Shown: positions 32,656 to 45,732, numbered from the stretch's first letter. The stretch: DNA of 64,000 nt from Sva-07 sp963716095 (GCA_963716095.1 CAVQSV010000023.1:682001-746000), one strand, 5' to 3'. Notes: generated from the sequence alone by a model not told the origin. Numbers and translations are program-made.

Positions 32656-34182
32656 ATGGAGGCGATGGCCGACGTCGGAGCGCACGAGGGGGCCGAGCCC
32701 GACATCGCCGTGCGCGTCCCGCTCCATGTCCGCCTTCGCCGCACCTTCGTCGGCAGGGGGGCGGTGGTGCCGCTCGCCACGGCGCAGGGCCTTGCCGCCG
32801 CCGGGGACGCGTTCGTGTCGGTCAGCTTGGCCGGATCGCTGTTCTTCAACGTCAGCCCGAACGCCTCACGCCAGCAGGTGCTGCTCTATCTCTTGATCAC
32901 CATGGCGCCGCTCGCGGTGCTGTCGCCGCTGGTCGGCCCGGCGGTCGATCGGTTCCGTCGCTCGCAACGCTTCGTCGCCGCAGGCTTCTTCGTGTCGCGC
33001 GGGGTCTTCTGCCTGGTCCTCGCCGTCACCTTGCTCCAGGTCACCTTCTACCCCGTGGTGCTGCTGCTGCTGATCGCCAGCAAGGCGTCGGGCATCGTCA
33101 AACAAACGCTCGTACAGACCCTGGTCGACGACCCCGAGGAGTTCGTCGCCACCAACGCTCGCATCGCCAGGCTCTCCAGTGTCACCGCGGCGGTCGGTGT
33201 GGCCGCAGCCAGCGGCGTGTTCGCTGCCGCCGGTGCCGAGTGGTCGTTGCGCGTCGGTGCCGTGCTGTTCGCATTCGCAGGGCTCGTCGTACTGCGGGCG
33301 CGACCCCGCCCGACCTCCACCACCATCCCCGACGACGTCGAGTACGCCGAGACGCACCTGCCGACGGTGGTGGTGTCGTCGATCGGACTCCTCGCGATCC
33401 GTGCGGCGGTCGGGTTCTTCATCTTCACGTTGGCCTTCACCCTGCGCCGATCTGCCGAGCCGGCCCTGGTCTACGGCCTGGCGGCGGCCGCCTACGGCGT
33501 CGGAGCGTTCCTCGGCCACACCGCCGCCACGGTGCTGCGCCGCTGGTTCAGCGAGGAGCAGTTGATCGGGCTGTCGCTCGCGCTGCCCGCCGTGTTCACC
33601 GCCATCGGGATCCTGGGCGCGTCGGTCCCGCTGCTGGTGGTGATCTCCGGCCTCGTCGGGCTGTCGACCACGCTCGGGCGCAACGCGTTCGACGGGTTGC
33701 TCCAGCGCCGAGCTCCCGAAGCGCTGCTCGGCCGGGCCGGTGCCCGCTACGAGACCCGGTTCCAGCTGGCGTGGGTGTTCGGTGGCGTGCTCGCCACCCC
33801 GATCTCGCTGCCGGTCGAGGTGAGCATGACCGTGCTCACCGCCATCTACGTCCCGGCGCTCATCGTCTTCATCCGGGGTGTTCGTGAGGCCCACCGGTTC
33901 GAGGGGCCGCCGGAAGAACACCTGGGCGGGGCCCATGCCCGTCTCGCCATGGCACATCAGGCGTGGGAAGCCGGCTCGCTTCGTGTTGCGATCGTCGACG
34001 CGTCGGCCGCCGTCGACCTCGCCCAGAGCGTTGCCGGACCGTGTGGCGATCCGTTCGAACGCGGATTGCTCGACGATCTTCGGCGCCGTGCGATCGACGT
34101 CGACGAGACGATCCGCGCAAGCGACGTCCTGCGAGCCCTGGAGCTCAGCGACTCGATGATCAGGGTTGCGTCACCGCAGTGA
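32656..34182 (+). CDS. MFS-type membrane protein with long cytoplasmic C-terminal tail
   Basis: This 508-residue protein has about 10-12 hydrophobic segments (residues 40-410), including LLYLLITMAPLAVLSPLVGPAVDRFRRSQRF with an MFS loop 2-3-like D-R-F-R-R. A soluble tail of about 95 residues follows the last membrane span: helical, acidic and containing HARLAMAHQAWEAGSLRVAIVDASAAVDLAQ, a hairpin that reads like a TPR-type or four-helix element. The family match is to predicted permeases of unknown substrate. The start is ATG 32656, with ATG 32665 (GGAGG just ahead) as an alternative. Its 3' end overlaps the convergent lipoprotein by 23 bases. Confidence 0.78.
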   Translation: MEAMADVGAHEGAEPDIAVRVPLHVRLRRTFVGRGAVVPLATAQGLAAAGDAFVSVSLAGSLFFNVSPNASRQQVLLYLLITMAPLAVLSPLVGPAVDRFRRSQRFVAAGFFVSRGVFCLVLAVTLLQVTFYPVVLLLLIASKASGIVKQTLVQTLVDDPEEFVATNARIARLSSVTAAVGVAAASGVFAAAGAEWSLRVGAVLFAFAGLVVLRARPRPTSTTIPDDVEYAETHLPTVVVSSIGLLAIRAAVGFFIFTLAFTLRRSAEPALVYGLAAAAYGVGAFLGHTAATVLRRWFSEEQLIGLSLALPAVFTAIGILGASVPLLVVISGLVGLSTTLGRNAFDGLLQRRAPEALLGRAGARYETRFQLAWVFGGVLATPISLPVEVSMTVLTAIYVPALIVFIRGVREAHRFEGPPEEHLGGAHARLAMAHQAWEAGSLRVAIVDASAAVDLAQSVAGPCGDPFERGLLDDLRRRAIDVDETIRASDVLRALELSDSMIRVASPQ

Positions 34183-34714
34183 CGATCGCGTTCGGCGCGG
34201 TGGTGCCGTCGGCGGTGGTGTCATCCGAACGCATCTCGGCGGTGATCTCCAGCGTGAACGGCTCGCCGGTGTCGATGTCGAAGTAGCGGACGAGCTGGAG
34301 TTCGACCGAACGAGCCGGCTCCGGCATCGGCCCGATCAGCAGCAGCACGCCGTCGTCTCGGACCGGCTCGCCCTCGACGTCGGGGTCGAAGGTGTCGGCG
34401 ATGTCGTCGGCGAAACGCACTGTGGCCCAGTCGACGGTGTCGGCTGCCACATCGGCCTGGACGCCGACGTCGATCGTGGCGCCGTCGTCGGCGACCACGA
34501 AGACCACGGGGAGCTGGGCCTCGCCGTCGGCATCGACGACCGGCTCCTGCTCGCCGGCCTGCCATGCAACGGCCGCAGTGATCGCATCGGCGGATCCGAC
34601 GACGTCGGACGACTCGCTGCCGCCGCTGCTGCACGCAGCGATGGCGAACACCGCAAGCAGCGCCATCAGGCCACGCGCGGATGTCGCCCTCAGCGGCGCT
34701 CGATTTCCTCCCAC
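34160..34714 (-). CDS. predicted lipoprotein of unknown function
   Basis: This 184-residue protein starts at a GTG at 34714, giving a basic n-region (GGNRAPLRATSARG), a hydrophobic core LMALLAVFAIAACSS and a lipobox with the Cys near residue 28. The mature part is acidic, Asp/Val/Ala-rich, with segments such as PVVFVVADDGATIDVGVQAD and DDGVLLLIGPMPEPARSVEL that look like beta strands. I cannot assign a family. An internal ATG before ALLAVF would remove the positive charges, so the GTG is preferred. It is divergent from the HbhA-like gene, with 174 bases between. Confidence 0.7.
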   Translation of the reverse strand: MGGNRAPLRATSARGLMALLAVFAIAACSSGGSESSDVVGSADAITAAVAWQAGEQEPVVDADGEAQLPVVFVVADDGATIDVGVQADVAADTVDWATVRFADDIADTFDPDVEGEPVRDDGVLLLIGPMPEPARSVELQLVRYFDIDTGEPFTLEITAEMRSDDTTADGTTAPNAIVTAVTQP

Positions 34715-34771
34715 AGCGCAACGTTACGTCACCAGCCCGCCGACTGCTGCGAGATATTTCATGCACGCACG

Positions 34772-34799
34772 TTGCGTCTCACGGAATGCGTGGTATAGT
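34772..34799 (+). promoter_or_regulatory. predicted sigma-70-type promoter of the HbhA-like gene
   Basis: TTGCGT at 34772-34777 and TATAGT at 34794-34799 are separated by 16 bases, and TGG just before the -10 gives an extended -10. The local sequence is notably AT-rich for this genome, and the gene start lies about 90 bases downstream. Confidence 0.6.
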
Positions 34800-34888
34800 T
34801 AGCAACAGAACGACAGACCGGGCAATCGTCCGGCGAGTCGACAGCCCCCAGAAACCCCACCGGTTCAGCCGAGAAGAAGGAGTTCGAC

Positions 34889-35362
<474 letters not shown>

Positions 35363-35374
35363 CCCCCACGCACG

Positions 35375-35419
35375 TGGCGGTGCTGTCGGACCCTCCCCCC
35401 GGTTCCGACGGCACCGCCA
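35375..35419 (+). terminator. predicted hairpin terminator after the HbhA-like gene
   Basis: Arms at 35375-35390 and 35404-35419 pair over 16 bases with one G-T wobble, around a C-rich loop of 13 bases. There is no U-tract, as is common in high-GC actinomycetes. It begins 12 bases past the stop. Confidence 0.55.
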
Positions 35420-35459
35420 TCGTCGCGGTCACCCTCACCCCCGAATATCCTGAACCTCG

Positions 35460-35858
35460 ATGAACGACGACACCGAGAAGCGATCCCCGTTGGGGGTTGG
35501 CGCGCTCGGCGACTTCATCAAGAGCCAGCGCCGCATCGCGGATCTCTCCCAGCGCGAGCTCGCTCGCCTCGCCGACCTCTCCGACGCCTACCTCAGCCAG
35601 TTGGAACGCGGTCTCCACGAACCGTCGGTGCGGGTGCTCAACGGGCTTGCCCAAGCACTCAACGTCCCGAACGACAAACTGCTCGGTTACCTCGGCCGCC
35701 AGGACGACGCGGCCACCGAGCGATCCACCGAATCGGTGATCGCCACCGACGACCGGCTCACCGACACGCAGAAGCAGTCGCTGCTCGACCTCTACCGGGC
35801 GTTCATCGCCGCGAACGACGTCGCCGCTGCAACCTCCTCCTCGTCGAAGAAGCGGTAG
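35460..35858 (+). CDS. XRE-family helix-turn-helix regulator
   Basis: This protein of 132 residues has an N-terminal XRE/Cro-type DNA-binding domain, residues about 17-72: LGDFIKSQRRIADLSQRELARLADLSDAYLSQLERGLHEPSVRVLNGLAQAL, with the helix-turn-helix at SQRELARLADLSDAYLSQLE. A short helical C-terminal part (LTDTQKQSLLDLYRAFIAAN) may dimerise, and the end is Ser/Lys-rich. The ATG at 35460 is chosen. It lies about 100 bases after the HbhA/phasin-like gene on the same strand, and similar small XRE regulators often sit with phasin-like genes, so local control of that gene is plausible but unproven. Confidence 0.85.
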   Translation: MNDDTEKRSPLGVGALGDFIKSQRRIADLSQRELARLADLSDAYLSQLERGLHEPSVRVLNGLAQALNVPNDKLLGYLGRQDDAATERSTESVIATDDRLTDTQKQSLLDLYRAFIAANDVAAATSSSSKKR

Positions 35859-35870
35859 TCGAAGAAGCGG

Positions 35871-36626
35871 TCAGACGAGTCGTCGTACCGCTTCGACCGC
35901 CACCGCCACCGTGGTCGATTCGATTCGCTTCGCGGTCTCCTCGTCGGGTGTCTCGGTCTGGGTTCGGTTGACCAGAACACCCGCCACGCAGCCGGCGCGC
36001 AGCCCTGATGACGCACACATCGTGAACAAGGTCGCGGCCTCCATCTCGTAGTTGAGCACGCCCATCGCCTGCCAGTCCTCGAGGCTCCCGCGGAAACGTC
36101 GGGTCACCCGACCGGAGAACGTGTCGTAGCGCTCCTGGCCGGGATAGAAGGTGTCGGACGAGGCAGTGACGCCGACGTGTGGCTCGACGCCGGTCGCCCG
36201 TGCTGCTTCGACCAGTGCTGTGGTGCACTCGAAGTCGGAAACCGCCGGGAACTCCATCGGGGCGAAGTGCAGGCTGGCTCCGTCGAGGCGCACCGCGCCG
36301 GTGGTCACGATGACGTCACCTTGTTGCAGCTGCGGTTGGATGCCGCCAGTGGTGCCGACGCGCAGGAACGTACGCACACCGAGCTGTGCCAACTCCTCGA
36401 CCGCGATCGACACCGACGGCCCCCCGATTCCCGTCGAGCACACGACCACCGGCGTCTCGTCGAGCCAGCCGAGATACGACGTGAACTCGCGGTGCGCTGC
36501 GAGGAACTCGTGGCGGTCCATCGTTGCGGCGATCCGCTCGACCCGGGCCGGGTCGCCCGGCACGATGGCCACGGTGGCGCCCTGCAACATGTCTGCTGTC
36601 AACCCGAGATGGAACACTGCTGTCAT
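35871..36626 (-). CDS. udp: uridine phosphorylase
   Basis: This 251-residue enzyme splits uridine with phosphate to uracil and ribose-1-phosphate in pyrimidine salvage. It follows the enterobacterial Udp sequence unusually closely across its length: VFHLGLTADMLQGATVAIVPGDPARVE, CSTGIGGPSVSIAVEELAQLG, RVGTTGGIQPQLQQGDVIVT, VRLDGASLHFAPMEFPA, GVTASSDTFYPGQERYDT and WQAMGVLNYEMEAATL, with the usual phosphate- and uracil-binding residues. Length also matches (E. coli Udp has 253). The ATG at 36626 is chosen. It is convergent with the XRE regulator and divergent from the MFS gene at 36694. Confidence 0.94.
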   Translation of the reverse strand: MTAVFHLGLTADMLQGATVAIVPGDPARVERIAATMDRHEFLAAHREFTSYLGWLDETPVVVCSTGIGGPSVSIAVEELAQLGVRTFLRVGTTGGIQPQLQQGDVIVTTGAVRLDGASLHFAPMEFPAVSDFECTTALVEAARATGVEPHVGVTASSDTFYPGQERYDTFSGRVTRRFRGSLEDWQAMGVLNYEMEAATLFTMCASSGLRAGCVAGVLVNRTQTETPDEETAKRIESTTVAVAVEAVRRLV

Positions 36627-36693
36627 GGTGGCGACGCTACTGGTCGGCCGATCAGGCCTGCAGTGCCGTTGGTCCTCGTAGCCTCGCCCGACG

Positions 36694-37912
36694 ATGTCTG
36701 CGACCACCAACACGTCGGTTCGCGGTCCCGTCCAGGGACGCTCCGACTCCTCGGTGATCGCGTACCTCGCCTACCTGGGGATCCTCCTCGCGGTCGGCGT
36801 CGACATCTCGCTGCCGGCGTTCGACGAACTCGACGTCGCGTTCGGGTTGTCGGATCGCGGCATCAGCGTCGGCGTGATCGGCACCGTCTACATCCTCGGC
36901 ATGGCAATCGGTCAACTCGTCTTCGGTGTCGCCTCCGACCGGTTCGGCCGGCGGCCGACGATGCTGTTCGGCATCGGGTTGTACTCGCTCGGTGTGCTGA
37001 CTGCACTGTTCGCTCCGACGCTCGAGGTGCTCCTCGCCGGTCGGCTGCTGTGGGGCCTGGGCGCAGCTGCGCCGTTCGTGCTCCGCCAGGCGATCGCCCG
37101 TGACCTCTACGAAGGCGATCGGATGGCGCGCATCATCACGATCGTCACCGCGGTGTTCCTGCTCGGGCCGATCTTCGTGCCGATCCTCGGCGCCGGCATC
37201 TTGCTGTTCGCCCCATGGCAGGGCGTGTTCGCCGCTGCGCTCATCGCATCGGCGGCGGCGTGGGCGTGGACGCTGCGGTTCGGCGAGACGCTCGAGGTCG
37301 AACAACGCCGCCCCTTGCAGTTCCGTCCGCTCGTCGATGCGCTCCGCCTCGTCGTCACCACCCGGGTGACGATCGGCCACATCGGTGCCCAGACGTTCGC
37401 CAGCGCAGCGTTCTTCGTCTGGCTCGGCAGTGCGCAGCCGATCATCGACGACATCTACGACCGCGGATCGCAGTTCGCGTTCTGGTTCGCTGCGTCGGGT
37501 GTCGTGATCGCACTGGCGCTCCTGGCCAACGGTCGGATGATCGACCGGTTCGGCGCACGCCGCGTCGCCGTGGCCGTGTCGGTGGCGTTCGTCCTGGTCG
37601 GCATCGTTGGCGTGGCGATCACGCTCGCGGCGAGCGGCGTGCCGTCGATCTGGACGTTCTTCGCGTGGGCGGCGATCACCAACGCGCTCGGCACCGTGAT
37701 CACCCCGCTGTGCACGAGCCTTGCGCTCGAACCGATGGGCGCACTCGCAGGGACGGCGTCGGCGGTCCTCGGTGCGGTGTCGCTCGGCGGTGGGGCGCTG
37801 CTGGCGGCAGTCGATCGACGCCCAGATCGACGACACCGTCACCCCGATGGTCGTCGGATCGCTGCTGTTCGGATCGATCGGTCTGGCCCTGCTGCTCTGG
37901 GCCAGATCGTAG
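36694..37912 (+). CDS. Bcr/CflA-type MFS efflux transporter (frame broken once)
   Basis: This drug-efflux-type MFS protein has the Bcr/CflA pattern: DISLPAFDELDVAFGLSDRGISV, QLVFGVASDRFGRRPTMLFG (loop 2-3 motif) and RLLWGLGAAAPFVLRQAIARDLYEG. Twelve membrane segments are expected. The original frame runs out into Arg-rich sequence after GGGALLAA; one base on, the frame reads SIDAQIDDTVTPMVVGSLLFGSIGLALLLWARS and stops at 37912, a sensible last helix. The shift lies at about 37808-37815, consistent with one extra base. The reconstructed protein would be about 405 residues. The gene ends at the operator-like palindrome of the next gene. Confidence 0.82.
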
Positions 37913-37926
37913 ATGCTTGCAAACAT
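37913..37926 (+). promoter_or_regulatory. operator-like palindrome before the ArsR-methyltransferase gene
   Basis: ATGCTTGCAAACAT is symmetric at 12 of 14 positions, starts right after the upstream stop codon and lies 14 bases before the ATG at 37941. Next to an ArsR-family gene, it is a candidate autoregulatory site. Confidence 0.45.
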
Positions 37927-37940
37927 GCAGATGTCCTTAT

Positions 37941-38945
37941 ATGGTTCGTCCGATGTCGACCGGCGCGCTCTCCTCCGAGCAGACGCTCGATGCGCTCAGA
38001 GCCATCGGTGAAGAAACCCGGCTGCGCATCGTCGCGGTGCTCCGCCACGGGGAGCTGACGGTCACCGACCTCACCGAGATCCTCGGCCAATCGCAGCCCC
38101 GCGTGTCGCGGCACCTGAAGTTGCTCGTCGACGCCGGGCTGATCGTGAAGCACCGAGAGGGCACCTGGGCGTTCTTCCGGCTCGCCGATTCGGCGCCGCG
38201 CCGGGCGCTCGTCGACGCAGCGATCGACACCATCGATGGCGCCGACCCGACCCTCGACGCCGACCTCGCCCGGCTCGACGCCGTGCGCACCCGACGTTCG
38301 GTTGCGGCGGCCGACTACTTCGAGCAGATCGCCCCGATCTGGGACGAGGAACGCTCGCTGCACGCCGCGGCCGACACCGTCGAGGCGGCAGTGCTCGACG
38401 TGGTCGGCGATCTGCCGCTCGGGCGGGTCCTCGACGTCGGAACCGGCACCGGGTCGGATGCTGCAGCTGTTCGTTCAACGAGCCGACCGCGCCGTCGGGC
38501 TCGACAGCAGCCACTCGATGCTGTCGGTGGCGCGGGCCAACCTGGATCGATCCAGTGCACGCAACTGGGAGCTCCGCCAAGGTGACGTCCACAGCCCGCC
38601 GCTCGACGCGGCCAGCTTCGATCTGGTCGTCATCCATCAGGTGCTCCACTACCTCGACGATCCGTCACGTGCACTCGCCGAGGCTGCTCGGCTCGTCGCT
38701 CCGGCCGGCCGCCTGCTCGTGGTCGACTTCGCGCCGCACCGTCACGACTTCCTCCGGGCGGCCGCGCATCGCCGCCTCGGGTTCACCCACCAACAGCTCG
38801 TCGACTGGTTCGATCAGGCGGGATTCGACTGCCCGACGATCACCGACGTCGAGCCGCCCGCCGGCCAGGACGGTCTCACCGTCACCATCTGGCTCGCCAC
38901 CAACCGCACGCACACCATCGCCGAGAACACTGAGAGAGAAGTCGC

Positions 38946-38949
<4 letters not shown>
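37941..38949 (+). CDS. ArsR-family regulator fused to a SAM-dependent methyltransferase domain (frame broken once)
   Basis: The N-terminal 90 residues are an ArsR winged helix: LDALRAIGEETRLRIVAVLRHGELTVTDLTEILGQSQPRVSRHLKLLVDAGLIVKHREG. After a linker comes a class I methyltransferase domain: LPLGRVLDVGTGTG, then RMLQLFVQRADRAVGLDSSHSMLSVARANL, LRQGDVHSPPLDAASFDLVVIHQVLHYLDDP and GRLLVVDF. The two halves are in different frames. One extra G in GGG at 38451-38453 accounts for it, and removing it gives the normal motif I ending G-T-G-R. The reconstructed length is about 335 residues. The stop overlaps the metH start (ATGA). Such fusions next to methionine-cycle genes are thought to sense SAM or SAH. 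Confidence 0.85.
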
Positions 38950-42656
<3,707 letters not shown>

Positions 42657-42662
42657 CCCCGG

Positions 42663-43847
42663 TCACGCGGTGTCTGGCACCGGCGTCGCCGGGTCGCGCC
42701 TCGGGCCGAGGGCGAACATCGCGGCGAGGCCGAGCGCGAGGACGGCGCCGACCTCGAGGGTGACGAACGTCGACGTGGCACCGAAGAGCGCGGCGGCGCC
42801 GAGCGGGCCGATCGTCTGGCCGAGGCGGGCGAAGCCGACGTACACCGCGACCACCGCGCCGCGGTGCTCCGGTGGCGACAGCTCGACCGCCTGGGCCTGC
42901 AGCGTCGGGATCAACGCACCCTCGCCGACGCCGTAGACGACGCAGCCGAGCACGATCAGGGCGACCGCCTCGGTGGCCCCGATCAGCGCGAACCCCGCGG
43001 CGAACGCGAGCGAGCAGGTCACCAGCAGCGTGCGCGCCGACATGCGCTCGCGGACACGCTGGAGGTTGAACGCCACGATCGTCGAGGGGATCGCCGGGAG
43101 CGCGAGGAACAGCCCGCGCACCGACGCCCCGTAGCCGAACTCGTTCTCGAGGTGGATCGGCAGCGTCGACAGAAAGACACCGAAGATCATCACGAACGAC
43201 ACGGCGCCGCCCAGCAGGATGATCAGCACCGCCGGTCGTCGGATCACCTCGCCGACTCCACCGAGTTGGTCTCGCACGGACACCGTCGCGTCGGGACGGT
43301 CCGGTGGCAACATTCGCCATGCAACGAACGCGGTCACTACGGCGAGGCTGTACGGAGCGAGGGCGAGCCGCCACGACCCGAGATCGGTGAGCAACCCGCC
43401 GATCGGTGGCATCACCGCCAGACAGACGGTGAGGAACGCCGCGTTGCGCCCGATCAGGCGGATCCGGTCCTCGGGGCCCCAATAGTCGCCGATCAGCACG
43501 ACAGCGAGATTGATCAGCCCGGCCGCGCCGATTCCCATGCCGAACCTCGCGGCGATGAGCCACGCGAACGACGGCGCCAGCGCAGCGGCTGCGCCGAAGA
43601 CGCCGAATGTGGTCAGACAGGGCACCAGGACCCGGCGCCGGCCGAGGCGGTCGGCGAGCACGCCGATCACCGGCGCCATGAAGATCCCCGGGAACGACGT
43701 CGCAGCGATCAGCAATCCGGCGCCGGAGTCGGCCACGCCGAACTCGTCGAGGATGTCCGGGATCGCCGGCGCCAGCAGCGTGTTGCCCATGATCCCCGTC
43801 CCGGTGATCGCCAGGATCAGGAGATACAGCGAGCGCCGGTTGGTCAT
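42663..43847 (-). CDS. major facilitator superfamily transporter
   Basis: This 394-residue protein has twelve predicted membrane helices and the MFS drug-transporter landmarks: MGNTLLAPAIPDILDEFGV near the N-terminus, FMAPVIGVLADRLGRRRVLVP (loop 2-3 with D-R-x-G-R-R-R), GMGIGAAGLINLAVVLIGDYWGPEDR, and VVYGVGEGALIPTLQA. The pattern matches efflux pumps of the DHA1 type; the substrate is unknown. The start is the ATG at 43847. It converges on metH, with six bases between the stops, and is divergent from the aquaporin gene with 132 bases between, the only place for its promoter. Confidence 0.87.
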   Translation of the reverse strand: MTNRRSLYLLILAITGTGIMGNTLLAPAIPDILDEFGVADSGAGLLIAATSFPGIFMAPVIGVLADRLGRRRVLVPCLTTFGVFGAAAALAPSFAWLIAARFGMGIGAAGLINLAVVLIGDYWGPEDRIRLIGRNAAFLTVCLAVMPPIGGLLTDLGSWRLALAPYSLAVVTAFVAWRMLPPDRPDATVSVRDQLGGVGEVIRRPAVLIILLGGAVSFVMIFGVFLSTLPIHLENEFGYGASVRGLFLALPAIPSTIVAFNLQRVRERMSARTLLVTCSLAFAAGFALIGATEAVALIVLGCVVYGVGEGALIPTLQAQAVELSPPEHRGAVVAVYVGFARLGQTIGPLGAAALFGATSTFVTLEVGAVLALGLAAMFALGPRRDPATPVPDTA

Positions 43848-43979
43848 CGTCGGCGACGGTACTCACCACGATCCGCCTCTCGGTGCAGCGTTGGTCACCG
43901 ATCGAGTGTGAGCGGTGCCATACGATTTGCCCGATCGAAGCGTTCGGCCTCGATCGGGGACGAAACGAGGACACCGACC

Positions 43980-44717
43980 ATGAACGACAACATCCGCATT
44001 CCGATCGCCGAGGCACTGGGTACTGCGGTCCTCGTCATCGGTGGTCCCGGTACCGCCATCTTCGCGACGGGCATCTTCAACGAAGACCTGAACGTCGGTG
44101 CACTCGGCGTGTCGCTGGCCTTCGGTCTCAGCCTGCTCTGCATGGCCTACCTGATCGGTCGGATCTCCGGCTGCCACATCAACCCGGCGGTCACCATCGG
44201 CATGATCGTGGCCAAGAAGCTCGATGCTGCCAAGTCGGCGCCGTACTTCATCGGCCAGTTCGTCGGCGGCATCGTCGGTGCCGGCATCATCGCGCTGACC
44301 CTGAGCGGCACCGACGGATTCCTGTCGCGGGCCCAGGATGCAGGCTTCGCCTCGAACGGCTACGGCGAGCATTCGCCGGGTGGCTTCGACCTGCTGTCGG
44401 TGGCGATCATCGAGATCGTCATCACGGCGGTCTTCGTACTGATCGTGCTCGGCACGACGACGACCAAGGGGGTGCCGACCGGGTTCGGTCCGATCGCTGC
44501 GGGTCTCGGCCTCACGTTGGTGCACCTGATCACGATCCCGGTGTCGAACACCTCGGTCAACCCCGCTCGCTCGCTCGCAACCGCCGTGTTCCAGGGTGAC
44601 TGGGCGCTCGGCCAGGTGTGGGCCTTCATCCTGTTCCCGGCGATCGGAGCGTTGCTCGCCGGCGGGTTGTGGATGGTGATCGGCGAGCCCGAGGCCGCCG
44701 ACGGCGAATCCCGCTGA
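43980..44717 (+). CDS. aqpZ: aquaporin Z
   Basis: This 245-residue membrane channel has both NPA boxes (SGCHINPAVT near residue 65 and NTSVNPARS near residue 190) and six membrane segments. The sequence LTLVHLITIPVSNTSVNPARS matches the AqpZ water-channel filter (His, Thr, Arg) rather than the glycerol facilitator GlpF. The region between the repeats has an insertion of about 15 residues (SGTDGFLSRAQDAGFASNGYGEHSPGG), typical of AqpZ loop C. The ATG at 43980 has a CGAGGA sequence about 10 bases upstream. It moves water across the cytoplasmic membrane. It lies 56 bases before nuoA but is probably a separate unit. Confidence 0.92.
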   Translation: MNDNIRIPIAEALGTAVLVIGGPGTAIFATGIFNEDLNVGALGVSLAFGLSLLCMAYLIGRISGCHINPAVTIGMIVAKKLDAAKSAPYFIGQFVGGIVGAGIIALTLSGTDGFLSRAQDAGFASNGYGEHSPGGFDLLSVAIIEIVITAVFVLIVLGTTTTKGVPTGFGPIAAGLGLTLVHLITIPVSNTSVNPARSLATAVFQGDWALGQVWAFILFPAIGALLAGGLWMVIGEPEAADGESR

Positions 44718-44735
44718 TCGCCACTCGTCACATTT

Positions 44736-44753
44736 GGGTGGGATTTCCCACCC
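44736..44753 (+). promoter_or_regulatory. perfect palindrome inside the predicted nuo promoter
   Basis: Arms of eight bases (GGGTGGGA and TCCCACCC) around TT form an 18-base palindrome. A weak promoter, TTGGGT at 44734-44739 and GATAAG at 44757-44762 (17-base spacer), overlaps it. An operator for the nuo operon is the likely reading. Confidence 0.5.
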
Positions 44754-44773
44754 CCTGATAAGTTCTCGACCCG

Positions 44774-45139
44774 ATGTCGGTGTTCCTGCGCGATTACTTG
44801 ACCGTGGTCTGGTTCGGCCTCGCCGCACTGGCGATTGGTGGAATCCTCCTCGGATTGGCTGCCCTCGTGCGGCCCTCCAGCCCCAACTACGACAAGGGCA
44901 TTGCCTACGAGTCGGGTGTCGACCCGGTGGGGATGGGTTGGTCACAGAGCCAGATCCGGTACTACGTGTTCGCCCTGCTCTTCGTCATCTTCGACGTGGA
45001 AGCGGTGTTCCTCTTCCCGTGGGCGGCGAACATCGAGCGCTACGGGACGTTCGGACTGGTGGCAATGCTGATCTTCATCGTGCTCTTGCTCGATGGTCTG
45101 GTGTACGCCTGGAAGCGAGGACTGCTGCGATGGGTCTAG
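44774..45139 (+). CDS. nuoA: NADH-quinone oxidoreductase subunit A
   Basis: This is a small membrane subunit of 121 residues, part of respiratory complex I. It has three hydrophobic helices (residues about 10-32, 66-86 and 92-112) and the conserved loop YESGVDPVGMGWSQSQIRYYVFALLFVIFDVEAVFLFPWA, which lies near the quinone channel. The E-S-G and F-D-V-E-A residues typical of the family are intact. It is the first gene of an eleven-gene run, just after a palindromic promoter region, and overlaps nuoB by ten bases. Confidence 0.95.
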   Translation: MSVFLRDYLTVVWFGLAALAIGGILLGLAALVRPSSPNYDKGIAYESGVDPVGMGWSQSQIRYYVFALLFVIFDVEAVFLFPWAANIERYGTFGLVAMLIFIVLLLDGLVYAWKRGLLRWV

Positions 45140-45732
45140 TCGATCGGGGTCGGATGCCGGCCCCCCTCACCAAGTTGTTCAACATGAGCCGCTCGTACTC
45201 ACTGTGGGTGTACCAGTGGGGTCTCGCCTGCTGTGCGATCGAGATGGGCGCGGCGTTCGGCTCGCCGCGCTACGACGTGATGCGCCTCGGCGTGATTCCG
45301 CTGCCGGCCAGCCCGCGCCAGGCCGACTTCGTGTGCATCTCCGGTACCGTCACCGACAAGATGGCGCCCGCCGTCCGTCGCCTCTGGGAGCAGATGCCCG
45401 AGCCGAAGTACGCGATCTCGATGGGTTCCTGCGCCAACTGCGGCGGGCCCTACTGGGACAGCTACTCGGTCACCAAGGGTGTCGATCAGATCATCCCGAT
45501 CGACGTGTACATCCCCGGTTGCCCGCCGCGTCCCGAGGCGCTCCTCGAAGGCGTCGTGCTGTTGCAGCAGCGCATCAAGAACGAAGACATGGCCGCCAAG
45601 TGGCGCGGCGACGAGTTCACCACGCAGCAGGCCACCCGCGAGCGCGAACGAGTCGCGGCTGCCCCGGCCGTTGCGGCTCCCGAGACACCCGACCGCGAGC
45701 CCATCGTGGTGGGCGGTGGCCCCATTGAGTGA
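45130..45732 (+). CDS. nuoB: NADH-quinone oxidoreductase subunit B
   Basis: This 200-residue peripheral subunit holds the terminal 4Fe-4S cluster N2 that passes electrons to quinone. The four ligands are visible in GLACCAIEM (two adjacent Cys), SMGSCANCGGPYWDSY and VYIPGCPPRPEALL. An extra C-terminal tail of about 45 residues, Glu/Ala/Pro-rich, is beyond the family core. The ATG at 45130 lies inside the end of nuoA, and the stop overlaps the TTG of nuoC, so translation is coupled through the cluster. Confidence 0.95.
   Translation: MGLVDRGRMPAPLTKLFNMSRSYSLWVYQWGLACCAIEMGAAFGSPRYDVMRLGVIPLPASPRQADFVCISGTVTDKMAPAVRRLWEQMPEPKYAISMGSCANCGGPYWDSYSVTKGVDQIIPIDVYIPGCPPRPEALLEGVVLLQQRIKNEDMAAKWRGDEFTTQQATRERERVAAAPAVAAPETPDREPIVVGGGPIE

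Noticed and set aside
43848..43979. A promoter for aqpZ around TACGAT at 43921-43926.
   Set aside because: The best -35 candidate (TTGGTC at 43891) is 24 bases away, too far for a normal promoter.
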